A stretch of DNA of 64,000 bases from Alcanivorax quisquiliarum (GCF_023051175.1 NZ_JALKII010000001.1:618501-682500), one strand, 5' to 3'; positions 51,634 to 62,053 are shown, counted from the first letter of the stretch. A program made the numbers and translations. The notes: generated by a model from the sequence alone, not told the origin.

Positions 51634-54600
51634 ATGGCCAGATTTTTCATTGATCGCCCGATCTTCGCCTGGGTCATCGCCATCGTCATCATGATGGCGG
51701 GCGCCCTGTCGATCATCATCCTCCCGGTGGAGCAGTACCCCACCGTTGCGCCACCGGAAGTCAGTATTCGTGCCAACTATACCGGCGCCTCGGCGCAGAC
51801 TGTCGAAGACTCGGTGACGCAGGTCATCGAGCAGCAAATGAACGGCATCGACAACCTGCTCTATTTGCGCTCCACCAGTGATTCGTCCGGCGCCGCCCAG
51901 ACCGTGCTCACTTTCGCGCCCGGCACCGACCCGGACATCGCGCAGGTGCAGGTGCAGAACCAGTTGCAACGGGCGATGCCGCTGCTGCCGCAACAAGTGC
52001 AGCAACTCGGCGTGCAGGTGCGTAAATCATCAGACACTTTCATGATGGTAGTGTCATTTATCTCCACCGATGACAATACCAATCGCGCCGATATTGCCGA
52101 CTTTGTCGCCGCCAATATTCAGGACCCGATCAGCCGTGTACCGGGCGTCGGCCAGGTGCAGCTGTTCGGCGCGCCTTACTCGATGCGCATCTGGCTTGAT
52201 CCTGAAAAGCTCAACGAGTTCAACCTCACCCCGGCCGATGCCGTGCGTGCCATCGAGGTGCAAAACAATCAGGTCGCGGGCGGTGAGCTTGGCGGGGCGC
52301 CGGCAGTGCGCGGGCAGCAACTCAACGCCACCATCATTGCCCAGACCCGCCTGGAAACCACCGAAGAGTTCGGCAACATACTACTGCGGGTGCGACCCGA
52401 CGGCTCGCAGGTGCGCCTGCACGATGTCGCCCGCATCGAGCTGGGCGCCGAAAACTATGCCATCGAGGGCCGCTTCAACGGCATGCCTTCCACTGGTCTG
52501 GCCGTGAGCCTCGCCACCGGCGCCAACGCGCTGGATACCGCCAACGCCGTGCGGGCACGGCTGGATGAGCTGGCCGAGTTTTTCCCCGACAACATCGAGA
52601 TGCACATCCCGTACGACACCACGCCGTTCGTGAAGATCTCCATCACCGAAGTGGTTAAGACGCTGGTGGAAGGTATCATTCTGGTGTTTCTGGTGATGTA
52701 CCTGTTCCTGCAAAACCTGCGCGCCACGCTGATTCCCACCATCGCCGTCCCGGTGGTGCTGCTCGGCACGTTCGCGGTACTGGCCGCGTTCGGATTTTCA
52801 ATCAACACACTGACCATGTTCGGCATGGTGCTCGCCATCGGGTTATTGGTGGACGATGCCATCGTGGTGGTGGAAAACGTCGAACGGGTGATGGTGGAGG
52901 ACAACCTGCCACCTCGTGAAGCCACGCGAAAATCCATGGGCCAGATCACCGGCGCGCTGGTGGGCATCGCGCTGGTGCTCTCCGCCGTATTTGTCCCGAT
53001 GGCATTCTTCCCCGGCTCCACAGGTGCCATCTATCGGCAGTTTTCCATCACTATCGTCTCGGCCATGGTGCTCTCGGTCATTGTCGCCATCGTGCTGACA
53101 CCCGCCCTGTGCGCCACCATGCTCAAACCCATCCATGCCGATCATCAGCGCAAGAAAGGCTTTTTCGGCTGGTTCAACCGCAACTTTGATCGCGCCTCTC
53201 GCGGCTACTACAACCAGGTCGGCCGCATTCTCGGCCGCCGGCCGCGCTACCTGCTGATGTATCTCGGGGTGGTCGCGGTGCTGGTGTTCACCTTCATGCG
53301 GTTGCCGTCTTCGTTCCTGCCGGAAGAAGATCAGGGCATCATGCTGGCGCAGATCATGCTGCCGGCTGGCGCCACCCAGGAACAGACCATCGAAGTGCTG
53401 AAAAAAATGGAGCGCTACTTCCTGGAAGAAGAACAGGACGTGGTGGAATCCATGTTCGCCGTGGCCGGCTTCAGTTTCTCCGGCCGTGGACAGAATGCGG
53501 GCTTTGCGTTCGTGCGCCTGAAAGACTGGTCGGAGCGTGATCTGGGCAGCGATAGCGTACACCATCTTGTGCAGCGCTCCATGGCGCATTTCTCCACCAT
53601 TCGCGAAGCCGTGATCTTTGCTCTCAACCCCCCTGCCATCCCGGCACTGGGCGTGGCCAGCGGTTTCAATTTCCAGTTGCAGGATCGCGCCGGGCTCGGC
53701 CATGAGGCGCTCACCGCAGCGCGTAATCAGTTGCTTGCCCTGGCGAGCGAGCACCCCACCCTGGTGGGCGTGCGTGCCAATGGCCTGGATGACGCCACTC
53801 AGTATCGGCTGGATATCGACCGCGCCCACGCCGAAGCCCTTGGCGTATCGCTGGCCGATATCAACACCACACTGGCGGTGGCCTGGGGCTCCAGTTACGT
53901 CAATGATTTTGTCGATCGCGGCCGGGTGAAACGGGTATACGTGCAAGCCGACGCGCCCTTCCGCATGTTGCCGGAAGATATCAACCGGTGGTACGTGCGC
54001 AACAGCAGTGGCGAGATGGTGCCGTTTTCAAGTTTCGCCACCGGCGAGTGGACCTACGGGCCACAACAATTGCAGCGCTACAATGGCGTCTCGTCGATGA
54101 ACATTCAGGGTAACGCCGCGCCGGGCACCAGTACCGGCGAGGCCATGCTGGTCATGGAGCAGCTCGCGGCGCAACTGCCGCCCGGCTTCGGCTATGAATG
54201 GACTGGCCTGTCTTATCAGGAACGGCAGGCAGGCAACCAGGCGCCAGCGCTGTATGCGCTCTCCATTCTGGTGGTGCTGCTGTGTCTTGCAGCCCTGTAC
54301 GAGAGCTGGTCGATTCCCTTTGCGGTGCTGCTTGTTGTCCCCCTGGGGATTATCGGTGCGGTGCTCGGTGCCACGTTCCGCGGGCTGGAAAACGATGTGT
54401 TCTTCCAGGTCGGGCTGCTCACGACCATTGGGCTCTCGGCCAAGAACGCCATCCTGATCGCCGAGTTCGCTCAGGATCTGGAGGCGGAGGGTCGCTCGCT
54501 GCTTGATGCGACGTTGCAAGCCGTGCGCATGCGCCTGCGGCCGATCCTGATGACGTCGCTGGCTTTCATGCTTGGCGTGACACCGCTGATGCTCAGCACC

Positions 54601-54783
54601 GGCGCCGGCGCGGGTGCGCGCAATGCCATCGGCACCGGCGTGTTCGGCGGCATGCTCACCGCGACGGTGTTGGCGATCTTCTTTATTCCGCTGTTTTATG
54701 TGGTGGTAAGAATGCTTGCCGGCGTACCGCTCAATGGTGCGGATAACACCCCGCCACCCGCGCCTGCGAGCCCACAGGAGTAA
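51634..54783 (+). CDS. acrB: RND multidrug efflux pump, AcrB-like
   Basis: 1049 residues from ATG 51634, the length of E. coli AcrB. HAE1-type start [20 protein letters not shown]. The proton relay is present: Asp-Asp in [18 protein letters not shown] (helix 4) and Lys in [16 protein letters not shown] (helix 10). Drug-binding porter domains lie between. The C-terminus has [20 protein letters not shown] typical of the family. It is co-transcribed with the adaptor. No TolC-type outer-membrane channel follows; one is presumably encoded elsewhere, as in E. coli. Confidence 0.97.
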   Translation: MARFFIDRPIFAWVIAIVIMMAGALSIIILPVEQYPTVAPPEVSIRANYTGASAQTVEDSVTQVIEQQMNGIDNLLYLRSTSDSSGAAQTVLTFAPGTDPDIAQVQVQNQLQRAMPLLPQQVQQLGVQVRKSSDTFMMVVSFISTDDNTNRADIADFVAANIQDPISRVPGVGQVQLFGAPYSMRIWLDPEKLNEFNLTPADAVRAIEVQNNQVAGGELGGAPAVRGQQLNATIIAQTRLETTEEFGNILLRVRPDGSQVRLHDVARIELGAENYAIEGRFNGMPSTGLAVSLATGANALDTANAVRARLDELAEFFPDNIEMHIPYDTTPFVKISITEVVKTLVEGIILVFLVMYLFLQNLRATLIPTIAVPVVLLGTFAVLAAFGFSINTLTMFGMVLAIGLLVDDAIVVVENVERVMVEDNLPPREATRKSMGQITGALVGIALVLSAVFVPMAFFPGSTGAIYRQFSITIVSAMVLSVIVAIVLTPALCATMLKPIHADHQRKKGFFGWFNRNFDRASRGYYNQVGRILGRRPRYLLMYLGVVAVLVFTFMRLPSSFLPEEDQGIMLAQIMLPAGATQEQTIEVLKKMERYFLEEEQDVVESMFAVAGFSFSGRGQNAGFAFVRLKDWSERDLGSDSVHHLVQRSMAHFSTIREAVIFALNPPAIPALGVASGFNFQLQDRAGLGHEALTAARNQLLALASEHPTLVGVRANGLDDATQYRLDIDRAHAEALGVSLADINTTLAVAWGSSYVNDFVDRGRVKRVYVQADAPFRMLPEDINRWYVRNSSGEMVPFSSFATGEWTYGPQQLQRYNGVSSMNIQGNAAPGTSTGEAMLVMEQLAAQLPPGFGYEWTGLSYQERQAGNQAPALYALSILVVLLCLAALYESWSIPFAVLLVVPLGIIGAVLGATFRGLENDVFFQVGLLTTIGLSAKNAILIAEFAQDLEAEGRSLLDATLQAVRMRLRPILMTSLAFMLGVTPLMLSTGAGAGARNAIGTGVFGGMLTATVLAIFFIPLFYVVVRMLAGVPLNGADNTPPPAPASPQE

Positions 54784-54796
54784 TCCGCTGGCGAAA

Positions 54797-54832
54797 CCTG
54801 CCAGCGCCGCGATGAGCTGCGGCGCTGGCAGG
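54797..54832. terminator. Long perfect hairpin after the RND pump gene
   Basis: CCTGCCAGCGCCGC (54797-54810) and GCGGCGCTGGCAGG (54819-54832) pair over 14 bp with an 8-nt loop, 14 bases after the stop codon. It is followed by an A-rich rather than a U-rich stretch, so it may terminate weakly or protect the mRNA 3' end. The rest of the gap to 55027 shows no gene. Confidence 0.7.
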
Positions 54833-55027
54833 CGCAGCAATAAAAGATAATCACGCCTTTCTACCTGAACTTTCGCCTGTACTTGCCGTTACACATCCAT
54901 ATCGTAAAAATTCGGACGTGCCATAGCATGGCAGCGCAATCTTTTCGTGATCGCCTACCACCTCGGCGCCGGGCATGGCACCATCTGCACAGATCATCGG
55001 CACATCCATAGAAAGCAGGACGCTGAT

Positions 55028-57109
55028 ATGACATCTCTGTTGCACCGCCCCGGCCTGCGGCTGATCACCCCGCTCACCTTGGCCGCCCTTGCACTCCCCA
55101 CGGCGACTACCGCCCAGACCAGCACCCGCCTTGATACGATTACCGTCGAGAGCACACGCCTGACGAGAAGCTTGCAGGACATTCCCGGCGCGGTCTCCGT
55201 AGTCGATGCTCGAGCGGCACAGCAGGGCCAGCAGCGGCTGCAACTGGATGAAAGCTTGGCTCGTGTGCCGGGCCTGCATCTGCAAAACCGTTATAACTTC
55301 GCCCAGAACCAGCGTCTGTCAAGCCGTGGTTTTGGCGCCAGAGCGCCCTTCGGCGTACGCGGGCTGCGCATTCGTGTGGACGGTTTCCCGGAAACCCTGC
55401 CGGACGGCCAATCCCAGGTAGACAGCATAGATCTGGACAGCGTGGAACGTATCAGCGTGCTGCGCGGGGCATCATCGGTGCTCTACGGCAACGCAACCGG
55501 AGGCGTGATCGATATCGAGACGGCCCGTGGCGACACCCTGCCGCATAGCGGCCAGATCAGTGTCGCCGGCGGCTCGGACGCACTGCGCAAACTGCACTTG
55601 CACCACGGCGGCAGCAATGGCCGGCAACACCACTATGTTGGCATCACCGGCTTGCACTATCACGGCGAACGTGATCAAAGCGAAGTCGAAAAATATCTTT
55701 TCAACACCCGGCTCGGATGGCATTTTTCCGGCCAGCGTGAGCTGCAATTGCTGTTCAGCGCGCTGGATATTCCCTACGGCGAAGACCCCGGCGGTCTGAC
55801 CCGCCAGCAGGCGCACCAACAGCCGCGGCAGGCTACCGCCATGGCAACACGCCTGGATGCAGGGCAGGTTGTGCGGCAGCAGCGCTTGGGGCTTTTATAC
55901 AGCGAGCAATTGGCCAACGATCACCACTGGCGAGCCCGTGCTTTTGTCAGCCGCCGCGAGTTCGATCAGCAGTTGCCCTTTCCCGGCAGCAGCCTGATTG
56001 ATTACCAACGCTGGTTTTATGGCGCGGGCGCCGAATATCACGGCCGGGCACAGCTGTTCGGCCTCGCCCATCGTCTGGTCGTGGGTGCAGAAATCGAACG
56101 GCAGGAAGATGACCGGGGCCGGCGCAGCGTCAATGCCACCGGCGCGGTAACCGGCGTTACCGCCGATGAGGATCAGGCCGCCACCAGCGCGGGGATTTTT
56201 ATCCAGACTGATACGGCACTGGCCGATACGCTGATCCTGTCCCTCGGCGCCCGTGCCGACCGGATCGAATTGCGTATCGACGACCACCTGCTTGCCGATG
56301 GTGATGACAGCGGCCGGCAGCATTTCAACGAGGGCAGTTACAGTGCCGGGCTTACCTGGCTGGTGCACGCTGACCACAGCCTTTACGCCACCATCAGCTC
56401 GGCCTTCGAAACCCCGACGTTCACCGAGCTGGCCAACCCCGCTGGCGGCGGCTTCGACCCTAACCTGAAACCGCAAAAAGCGTTGAACCGCGAGCTCGGT
56501 GCACGAGGCCTGCTCGGCAACCGCCTGAGCTACGATATGGCGCTGTTCAACGTGCAAGTGAAGGACGAGATCACACCCTACGAGATCAGTGGCCGCACTT
56601 TCTACCGCAACGCTGCGCGCACGCGCCGTGAGGGCCTTGAGCTGAGCCTGCAACATTTTGCATCCGATACCTTCACTACCACGCTGGCATGGACATGGGC
56701 GCAATATCGCTTCGACCGCTTTGTCGATGCCCAGCAGGGCGAGGACGTCAAAGGCAACCGGCTGCCCGGCCTGCCGCGTCATATGCTGTTCGCGGAAGCC
56801 GCCTGGCGGCCACACAGTGGCTGGTTTGTGATCGGCGATGTGCGCTATCTGGGCGATGTCTATGCAGAAAATACCAACGACACCTCCGTGGGCGGGCACA
56901 CGTTGGTCAACACAAGGGCCGGCCGCAGCTGGCAGGTGAGCAGCCGGCAGACACTGGCGCTGCACGTCGGCGTCAACAATGTGTTCGACCGGCAGTACTA
57001 CGCCAACCTGCGCATCAACGCCAACAGTGATCGCCCGGTGGCTGACCGGGGCTATTTCGAGCCGGGCCCCGGCCGCACTTTCTATAGTGGCGCCACACTG
57101 ACCTGGTAA
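55028..57109 (+). CDS. TonB-dependent outer-membrane receptor
   Basis: 693 residues from ATG 55028. A signal peptide (to about residue 30, ALPTATTAQ) is followed by a TonB-box-like LDTITVEST, a plug domain (RSLQDIPGAVSVVDARAAQQ to VERISVLRGASSVLYGNATG) and a 22-strand-type barrel with the typical C-terminal TonB receptor region (LNRELGARGLLGNRLSYDMA, GVNNVFDRQYYANLRINANS) ending in Trp. The sequence resembles iron-siderophore receptors, but the substrate is not inferable. It stands alone after the pump genes; no Fur box was clear to me. Confidence 0.92.
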   Translation: MTSLLHRPGLRLITPLTLAALALPTATTAQTSTRLDTITVESTRLTRSLQDIPGAVSVVDARAAQQGQQRLQLDESLARVPGLHLQNRYNFAQNQRLSSRGFGARAPFGVRGLRIRVDGFPETLPDGQSQVDSIDLDSVERISVLRGASSVLYGNATGGVIDIETARGDTLPHSGQISVAGGSDALRKLHLHHGGSNGRQHHYVGITGLHYHGERDQSEVEKYLFNTRLGWHFSGQRELQLLFSALDIPYGEDPGGLTRQQAHQQPRQATAMATRLDAGQVVRQQRLGLLYSEQLANDHHWRARAFVSRREFDQQLPFPGSSLIDYQRWFYGAGAEYHGRAQLFGLAHRLVVGAEIERQEDDRGRRSVNATGAVTGVTADEDQAATSAGIFIQTDTALADTLILSLGARADRIELRIDDHLLADGDDSGRQHFNEGSYSAGLTWLVHADHSLYATISSAFETPTFTELANPAGGGFDPNLKPQKALNRELGARGLLGNRLSYDMALFNVQVKDEITPYEISGRTFYRNAARTRREGLELSLQHFASDTFTTTLAWTWAQYRFDRFVDAQQGEDVKGNRLPGLPRHMLFAEAAWRPHSGWFVIGDVRYLGDVYAENTNDTSVGGHTLVNTRAGRSWQVSSRQTLALHVGVNNVFDRQYYANLRINANSDRPVADRGYFEPGPGRTFYSGATLTW

Positions 57110-57140
57110 CGCTGCCGGGCCAGCTAACAGCCTGCGGCCG

Positions 57141-57914
57141 CTAGAACGCCGAAACGCCGCCGTCCACGGCCACCGTCTGCCCGGTCATGTAGGTATTGGC
57201 GGGCGACAGCAGCATCAGCATCACAGCAACGATTTCTTCCGGCCGGCCGAGGCGCTTCATCGGCGAACCAGAGGCGAGCATGGCCTGTGTGCTGGCATCG
57301 GCCAGCCCGCCATCATCCACCATCGGCGTGTGGCTGTAATAGGGACACAGGGCATTGACGCGTATATTGCGCCGCGCCTGCTCCACTGCCGCCGTCCGGG
57401 TGAGGCCCACCACGGCGTGCTTGGCGGCAGCGTAAGCCGCCAGCTTTGGCGCGCCACCAATACCGGCCATGGAACTGATATTGAGGATGGCGCCACCGCC
57501 CTGCTGTTGCATCAGCGGAATCTGGTACTTCATGCCGAACAATACGCTTTTCACATTCACCGCGATCTGGCGGTCAAAGCTGGCCTCGTCGAGCTGTTCC
57601 AGCGCCGTGAAAGGGTGTGCGATACCGGCATTGTTGACGGCCATGTCCAGGCCGCCAAAACTCTGTTCCGCCTGCCGCACCAACGCCCGCACTTGCGCTT
57701 CACTGGCGACATCGCACAGTTGCGCCTGCACCGCCACATCACGCTCGCGTAACGTCTCCACCAACGCTTCCAGGGGCGCGGCCTGAATATCGCCGAGCAC
57801 CAGCGTTGCACCGCGCTCGGCCAGTTGTTGCGCCAACAACGCGCCGAAGCCGCTCCCGGCACCGGTGATCAGCACTCGCTGGCCGCGAAAGTCGAGCAGT
57901 GGATCGTGGCTCAC
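57141..57914 (-). CDS. Short-chain dehydrogenase/reductase, last gene of the ACAD-kinase operon
   Basis: 257 residues from GTG 57914 with GGGAGG upstream. Classical SDR: nucleotide motif TGAGSGFG (17-24), MAVNNAGIAH, catalytic Ser147/148 in LNISSMAG and Tyr161-x3-Lys165 (YAAAK). The Asp in LGDIQAAP suggests NAD(H) preference. Ten bases separate it from the SDR upstream. In this operon it may act on a hydroxyl or keto group of the acyl-CoA, like LvaD in levulinate breakdown, but the substrate is inference. Confidence 0.9.
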   Translation of the reverse strand: MSHDPLLDFRGQRVLITGAGSGFGALLAQQLAERGATLVLGDIQAAPLEALVETLRERDVAVQAQLCDVASEAQVRALVRQAEQSFGGLDMAVNNAGIAHPFTALEQLDEASFDRQIAVNVKSVLFGMKYQIPLMQQQGGGAILNISSMAGIGGAPKLAAYAAAKHAVVGLTRTAAVEQARRNIRVNALCPYYSHTPMVDDGGLADASTQAMLASGSPMKRLGRPEEIVAVMLMLLSPANTYMTGQTVAVDGGVSAF

Positions 57915-57924
57915 AGGGCCTCCC

Positions 57925-58689
57925 TCACAAGGTATAGCCGCCATCCACGACGATGCATTCGCCAGTGACATAGCTGGCGGCATCAGACACCAGATACAAC
58001 ACGGTGCCAGCCATCTCATCCGGCTCGGCGTGCCGCCCCATGGGGATTTGTGCGAGCGCCGCCTGGTAGATGTCCTGCTGCTCGAACAGCGCGCTGGCAA
58101 AGCGGGTTTTCGTCAGCCCCGGCAGCAGCGCATTGACACGGATATCGAGCGGCGCGCATTCCTGCGCAAACGCTTTCGTCATGCTGATGACGGCGGCTTT
58201 CGAAATCGAATAAACACCCTGCGCCATGCCGGGCCTTATGCCGTTCACCGATGCCGTATTGACGATGCTGCCACCGCCGTTTTCACGCATCATCCGGGCG
58301 CCTTCCACGCTCATGTAGAAATAGCCGCGCAGGTTTACATCAACCGTCTTGTCAAAGGCGGCCACCGGCGTATCCAGAATGTGGCCGAAATACGGATTCG
58401 CCGCCGCGTTGTTGATGAGAATATCCAGGCGGCCATGGGCCGCACGCAGGTATTCGAACAGCGCACTGATCTGGCCCATCTCAGCAATGTGACAGGCAAA
58501 CGGCGCCGCGCTATGGCCCGCCGCACAGATGTCATCCGCTACCACGCGACAATCATCCAGCTTGCGGCTGGAGACAATCACATGCGCGCCCTGCCCGGCC
58601 AGCAACCGCGCGATCGCCTCGCCAATGCCCCGGCTGGCACCGGTCACCAGCGCCACTCGGCCTGTCAGATCAAACAGCGTTGTGCTCAT
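57925..58689 (-). CDS. Short-chain dehydrogenase/reductase
   Basis: 254 residues from ATG 58689 with GAGGATAAG upstream. TGASRGIG (16-23), LINNAAANPY, Ser147 in VNTASVNG and Tyr160-x3-Lys164 (YSISK) make a complete SDR catalytic set. SSRKLDDC after the second strand suggests NADP(H) use. The NNAAANP and PGLTKTRFASAL pattern is typical of SDRs found with acyl-CoA dehydrogenases and APH-type kinases. It lies 35 bases after the kinase gene in the operon. Confidence 0.92.
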   Translation of the reverse strand: MSTTLFDLTGRVALVTGASRGIGEAIARLLAGQGAHVIVSSRKLDDCRVVADDICAAGHSAAPFACHIAEMGQISALFEYLRAAHGRLDILINNAAANPYFGHILDTPVAAFDKTVDVNLRGYFYMSVEGARMMRENGGGSIVNTASVNGIRPGMAQGVYSISKAAVISMTKAFAQECAPLDIRVNALLPGLTKTRFASALFEQQDIYQAALAQIPMGRHAEPDEMAGTVLYLVSDAASYVTGECIVVDGGYTL

Positions 58690-58724
58690 CGACTTATCCT
58701 CGCCAGTTTCCAATCAGCCTCTTG

Positions 58725-59756
58725 TCAGGCGCCGTTGTGAACGATATCCATCGCAGAGACCGCCAGCGGCTCCACTACATCACTGGCCCAGGACGCCTTA
58801 CTGCTGGAGGCATTGCCTTCCTCGGCGCGCTTGGCCACGCCCTGAGCAATGGCGGCCAGACGGAAAAAGCTGAACGCGAGATAGAATTCCCAGTGAGCGA
58901 TGCCATCCAGTCCACGGCGCTTGCAGTAGGCCGCCACATATTCCTGCTCGGATGGAATACCCAGTGCCTTGCGATCAACCCCGGCCAGGCCCGATAACGT
59001 GCCGCCGGATGCCGGCATGCGCAATTGCATGCATTGATAGGCCAGATCGGCCAACGGGTGGCCGAGGGTCGACAGCTCCCAATCCAGCACCGCGATAACC
59101 TTGTCTTCCGCCGGTGCCCACATCATGTTGTCCAGACGAAAATCGCCATGCACCAGAGATACCTGCCCATCGTCTGCCGGCTGGTTGTTCTCAAGCCATG
59201 TGATCAGCTGCTCCATCGGCTCGATCCGACGCAGCTCGGAGGCACGATACTGCTTCGTCCAGCGCCCTATCTGTCGTTCGAAATAATTGCCAGGCCGACC
59301 GTAATCCGCCAGCCCGGCAGCGCCCACGTCAACACTGTGCAACGCCGCCAGCACCCGGTTCATTTCGTCATACATGGCAGTGCGGCGGCTGTTATCCAGC
59401 TCCGGCAAAGCGGCATCCCAGTAAATCCGCCCCTCGCAGAACGCCATGACATAAAACATCGAGCCAATCACGTCCCGGTCTTCGCACAGGTGCATCACTT
59501 CCGGCACCGGCACCGCCGAGTCATGCAGAGCCTGCATCACCCGGAATTCGCGATCCACCGCGTGAGCCGAGGGCAGTAGCTTGCCCGGCGGCTGACGCCG
59601 TAACACATAGCGGCCTGTCGGCGTATCCAGCCGAAAAGTCGGGTTGGATTGCCCGCCATCGAACTTCGTCGCGCTCAGAGGCCCGGTAAAGCCGGGGATA
59701 TGCTGTGCCAGATAAGCCGCCAGCTTTTCGGTATCCAGGTCGTGTACCTGTGACAT
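58725..59756 (-). CDS. APH-family phosphotransferase (ACAD10/11 or LvaA-like kinase)
   Basis: 343 residues with an aminoglycoside-phosphotransferase-type kinase fold. Visible parts: the Gly loop GGQSNPTF (34-41), the Lys/Arg region RYVLRRQPPGKLLPSAHAVD, the catalytic loop HGDFRLDN (203-210) and the metal site DWELSTLGHPLADL (Asp225). This branch equals the N-terminal kinase domain of mammalian ACAD10 and ACAD11 and LvaA of Pseudomonas putida, which phosphorylate the 4-hydroxyl of 4-hydroxyacyl-CoA. Resistance to aminoglycosides is not expected. The adjacent ACAD gene supports that pathway. Confidence 0.92.
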   Translation of the reverse strand: MSQVHDLDTEKLAAYLAQHIPGFTGPLSATKFDGGQSNPTFRLDTPTGRYVLRRQPPGKLLPSAHAVDREFRVMQALHDSAVPVPEVMHLCEDRDVIGSMFYVMAFCEGRIYWDAALPELDNSRRTAMYDEMNRVLAALHSVDVGAAGLADYGRPGNYFERQIGRWTKQYRASELRRIEPMEQLITWLENNQPADDGQVSLVHGDFRLDNMMWAPAEDKVIAVLDWELSTLGHPLADLAYQCMQLRMPASGGTLSGLAGVDRKALGIPSEQEYVAAYCKRRGLDGIAHWEFYLAFSFFRLAAIAQGVAKRAEEGNASSSKASWASDVVEPLAVSAMDIVHNGA

Positions 59757-59821
59757 GTAACACCTCGTTCCATTTTTTCCGTTATCGTTATGTACACATG
59801 GCAGCAGCCTGCTCGACCAAC

Positions 59822-61030
59822 TCAGCCGAAGCGAGCAGCCAGATCGCGGCCCAACTGCATCATGTGCACCTGATCCGGGCCATCCGCCAGGCGCAGGGTA
59901 CGCGCATAGGCAAAAAACTGCGCCAGCGGCAGATCCTGGCCAAGCCCCGCCGCGCCATGTATCTGAATCGCCCGGTCGATCACATTCAACGCCATGTTCG
60001 GGGCCACGATCTTGATCATGGCAATCAGCTCCCGCGCTGCCTTGTTACCGGCACGATCCATCATGTCTGCCGCTTTCAGGGTCAGCAGGCGCGCCTGCTC
60101 GATTTCACAATAAGAGCGTGCAATATCTTCACGCACCGACCCCTGCTTGCTCATCGGCTGCCCGAATACCACCCGCGTATTGACACGCTCGCACATCAGC
60201 TCGAAGGCTTTCTGCGCCGCACCGATCAAACGCATGCAGTGGTGTATCCGGCCCGGCCCGAGCCGGCCCTGGGCAATCTCGAAGCCACGACCTTCGCCGA
60301 GGATGATATTTTCCACCGGCACGCGAACGTCATCGAAAAACACTTCGGCATGACCTTCTGGCGCATCATCGTAGCCTAGCACTTTCATCGCCCGCGTAAT
60401 GCGTACGCCAGGGGTATTCGTCGGCACCAGCACCTGCGACTGCTGCTGATGGCGGTTTGGATTATCGGGATCGGTCTTGCCCATCACGATCAGGATTTCA
60501 CAGTCCTTGCGCATCGCACCGCTGATGTAGAACTTGTGCCCGCTGATGACATATTCATCACCTTCACGGCGAATCAGGGTCTGGATATTGGTCGCATCCG
60601 AAGACGCCACATCCGGCTCTGTCATGGCAAACGCCGAACGAATCTTCCCGGCCAGCAACGGCTCCAGCCAGCGTTTGCGCTGCTCGGCATTGCCGTACCG
60701 CGCCAGCACTTCCATATTGCCCGTATCCGGCGCCGAACAGTTGAATACTTCCGCGGCGATGCGGCTGCGCCCGGTTTCCTCCGCCAGCGGCGCGTATTCG
60801 AGGTTGCTCAGGCCGGGGCTGTAATCGCCGTAATCGGCCGGCAGAAACAGATTCCACAAGCCGGCTGCCTGGGCCTTCGCTTTCAGCGTTTGCATGATCG
60901 GCGGTGTATCCCAGGGGGCTGCTGCCACCTGCTCGTCATACAGCGCCTCTGCCGGCAGCACCTGCTCATCAATGAAATGGCGCACTTGTGTGCGCAAGGC
61001 TTCGACTTTTTCCGAGTATTGAAACTGCAT
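59822..61030 (-). CDS. Acyl-CoA dehydrogenase, ACAD10/11-type
   Basis: 402 residues. The FAD-binding and substrate segments [20 protein letters not shown] and [20 protein letters not shown] are characteristic of the ACAD10/11 branch. The C-terminus reads LADGPDQVH (residues 381-389) where ordinary enzymes have the catalytic Glu in YEGT; the DGPD motif marks this branch. In the P. putida lva pathway the equivalent (LvaC) eliminates phosphate from a 4-phosphoacyl-CoA to give an enoyl-CoA. It sits between the histidine-phosphatase-like gene and the kinase gene. Confidence 0.93.
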   Translation of the reverse strand: MQFQYSEKVEALRTQVRHFIDEQVLPAEALYDEQVAAAPWDTPPIMQTLKAKAQAAGLWNLFLPADYGDYSPGLSNLEYAPLAEETGRSRIAAEVFNCSAPDTGNMEVLARYGNAEQRKRWLEPLLAGKIRSAFAMTEPDVASSDATNIQTLIRREGDEYVISGHKFYISGAMRKDCEILIVMGKTDPDNPNRHQQQSQVLVPTNTPGVRITRAMKVLGYDDAPEGHAEVFFDDVRVPVENIILGEGRGFEIAQGRLGPGRIHHCMRLIGAAQKAFELMCERVNTRVVFGQPMSKQGSVREDIARSYCEIEQARLLTLKAADMMDRAGNKAARELIAMIKIVAPNMALNVIDRAIQIHGAAGLGQDLPLAQFFAYARTLRLADGPDQVHMMQLGRDLAARFG

Positions 61031-61048
61031 GGCAAGACCTCGCTGTAT

Positions 61049-61726
61049 TCAGCTGAACGTAATGGCGCCCGGACGATCCGGCCGATCCAGATGCGGCACC
61101 TGATTAAACGCCGTCAGGCGGATCACCCTGCTGTTGAAAAAGCCCTGGGTAACACCGGCATTACGGGTTTGCAGATTGAGTTCCACCACGGTTTCATCTG
61201 CCGTGCCGAGAATATGCTTCAGCGCCATCGCAATGGCGCCGCCAGACGTGACAAGCAGCACTCGCTCGTGCTCCGCGTAACTCTGCTGAAGGTGCGCCAG
61301 CACCTGCGCAACCCGTTCGGAAAAGTGCGCCCAGGTTTCGGGCAGCTCACCAGTGAGTGCTTCTTCACGCCATTTCTGCATGGCGATCTTGAGCAGGCGA
61401 TAAAATGCAGAGCGCGGCGCGCCCTCCACCGGGCACATCTCCGGGTGCTGCTGAATGCAGGCACTGACCACCGCCTGGAAATCGAACTCGTTCAGGCCCG
61501 CCCGCACATCCGCCTCAAGCTCGTAGCCCATGCCCCGGCAGATACCCTCTGCGGTTTCCCGGTGCCGCACCAGCTCACCGGTAACCATGGCATCAAAATG
61601 GATGTTCCGCTCGGCAAAATACTCGCCCAACCATTGTGATTGCTGGTGCCCAAGCGGTGAAAGCTGATCGTAATTGGCGGCACCAAATGACGCCTGCCCG
61701 TGCCGAACCAGATAAAATTCAGCCAT
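61049..61726 (-). CDS. Histidine-phosphatase-superfamily protein
   Basis: 225 residues. The phosphoglycerate-mutase-like motif LVRHGQASFG supplies the nucleophile His9, and Arg-rich positions (ELVRHRETAEG) follow. The second catalytic His, usually in T-H-G-G, is replaced by Ser161 in LLVTSGGAIAMAL. This variation may impair or alter the activity. It is the first gene of the ACAD-kinase operon, 18 bases before the dehydrogenase, so a role with phosphorylated acyl-CoA or CoA intermediates is possible but unproven. Confidence 0.87.
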   Translation of the reverse strand: MAEFYLVRHGQASFGAANYDQLSPLGHQQSQWLGEYFAERNIHFDAMVTGELVRHRETAEGICRGMGYELEADVRAGLNEFDFQAVVSACIQQHPEMCPVEGAPRSAFYRLLKIAMQKWREEALTGELPETWAHFSERVAQVLAHLQQSYAEHERVLLVTSGGAIAMALKHILGTADETVVELNLQTRNAGVTQGFFNSRVIRLTAFNQVPHLDRPDRPGAITFS

Positions 61727-61949
61727 GCGTGCTGTGTCTCCTTCCCAGCGTGCTGCGTAGAACCCCCCCGACCAGCCTGCGGCTGCACCGGGAGCATGTC
61801 CAAAAGGGTAGCCAAAGCACAGCTATAAATGAAATTGATATTGTGCATCCCCCTCCATTCATCCCGCGCATTCATGGCATAGGCATCGGAACGACCGAAT
61901 GTGAAGGCCGGGTGTCCGAATGCCGGACGTCAGGTGTCGGGCGCTCGGC

Positions 61950-61977
61950 GCTGAGTGCTGAGTACTGAGTGCTGAGG
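61950..61977. repeat. Four tandem 7-bp units (GCTGAGT)
   Basis: GCTGAGT, GCTGAGT, ACTGAGT and GCTGAGG follow each other without gaps. A simple tandem repeat without apparent function. Confidence 0.85.
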
Positions 61978-62053
61978 TGCAAAGTGGAGAAGCCGGGCGC
62001 GTGCGGCAGCCGCTTTCAGTGCCGCAAGCTCGGCTCTTGCAGCAGCGGCAGAC

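Noticed and set aside
58725-59756. Aminoglycoside resistance gene
   Set aside because: The APH fold is shared, but the sequence type and the neighbouring ACAD and SDR genes fit the ACAD10/11-LvaA kinase branch.
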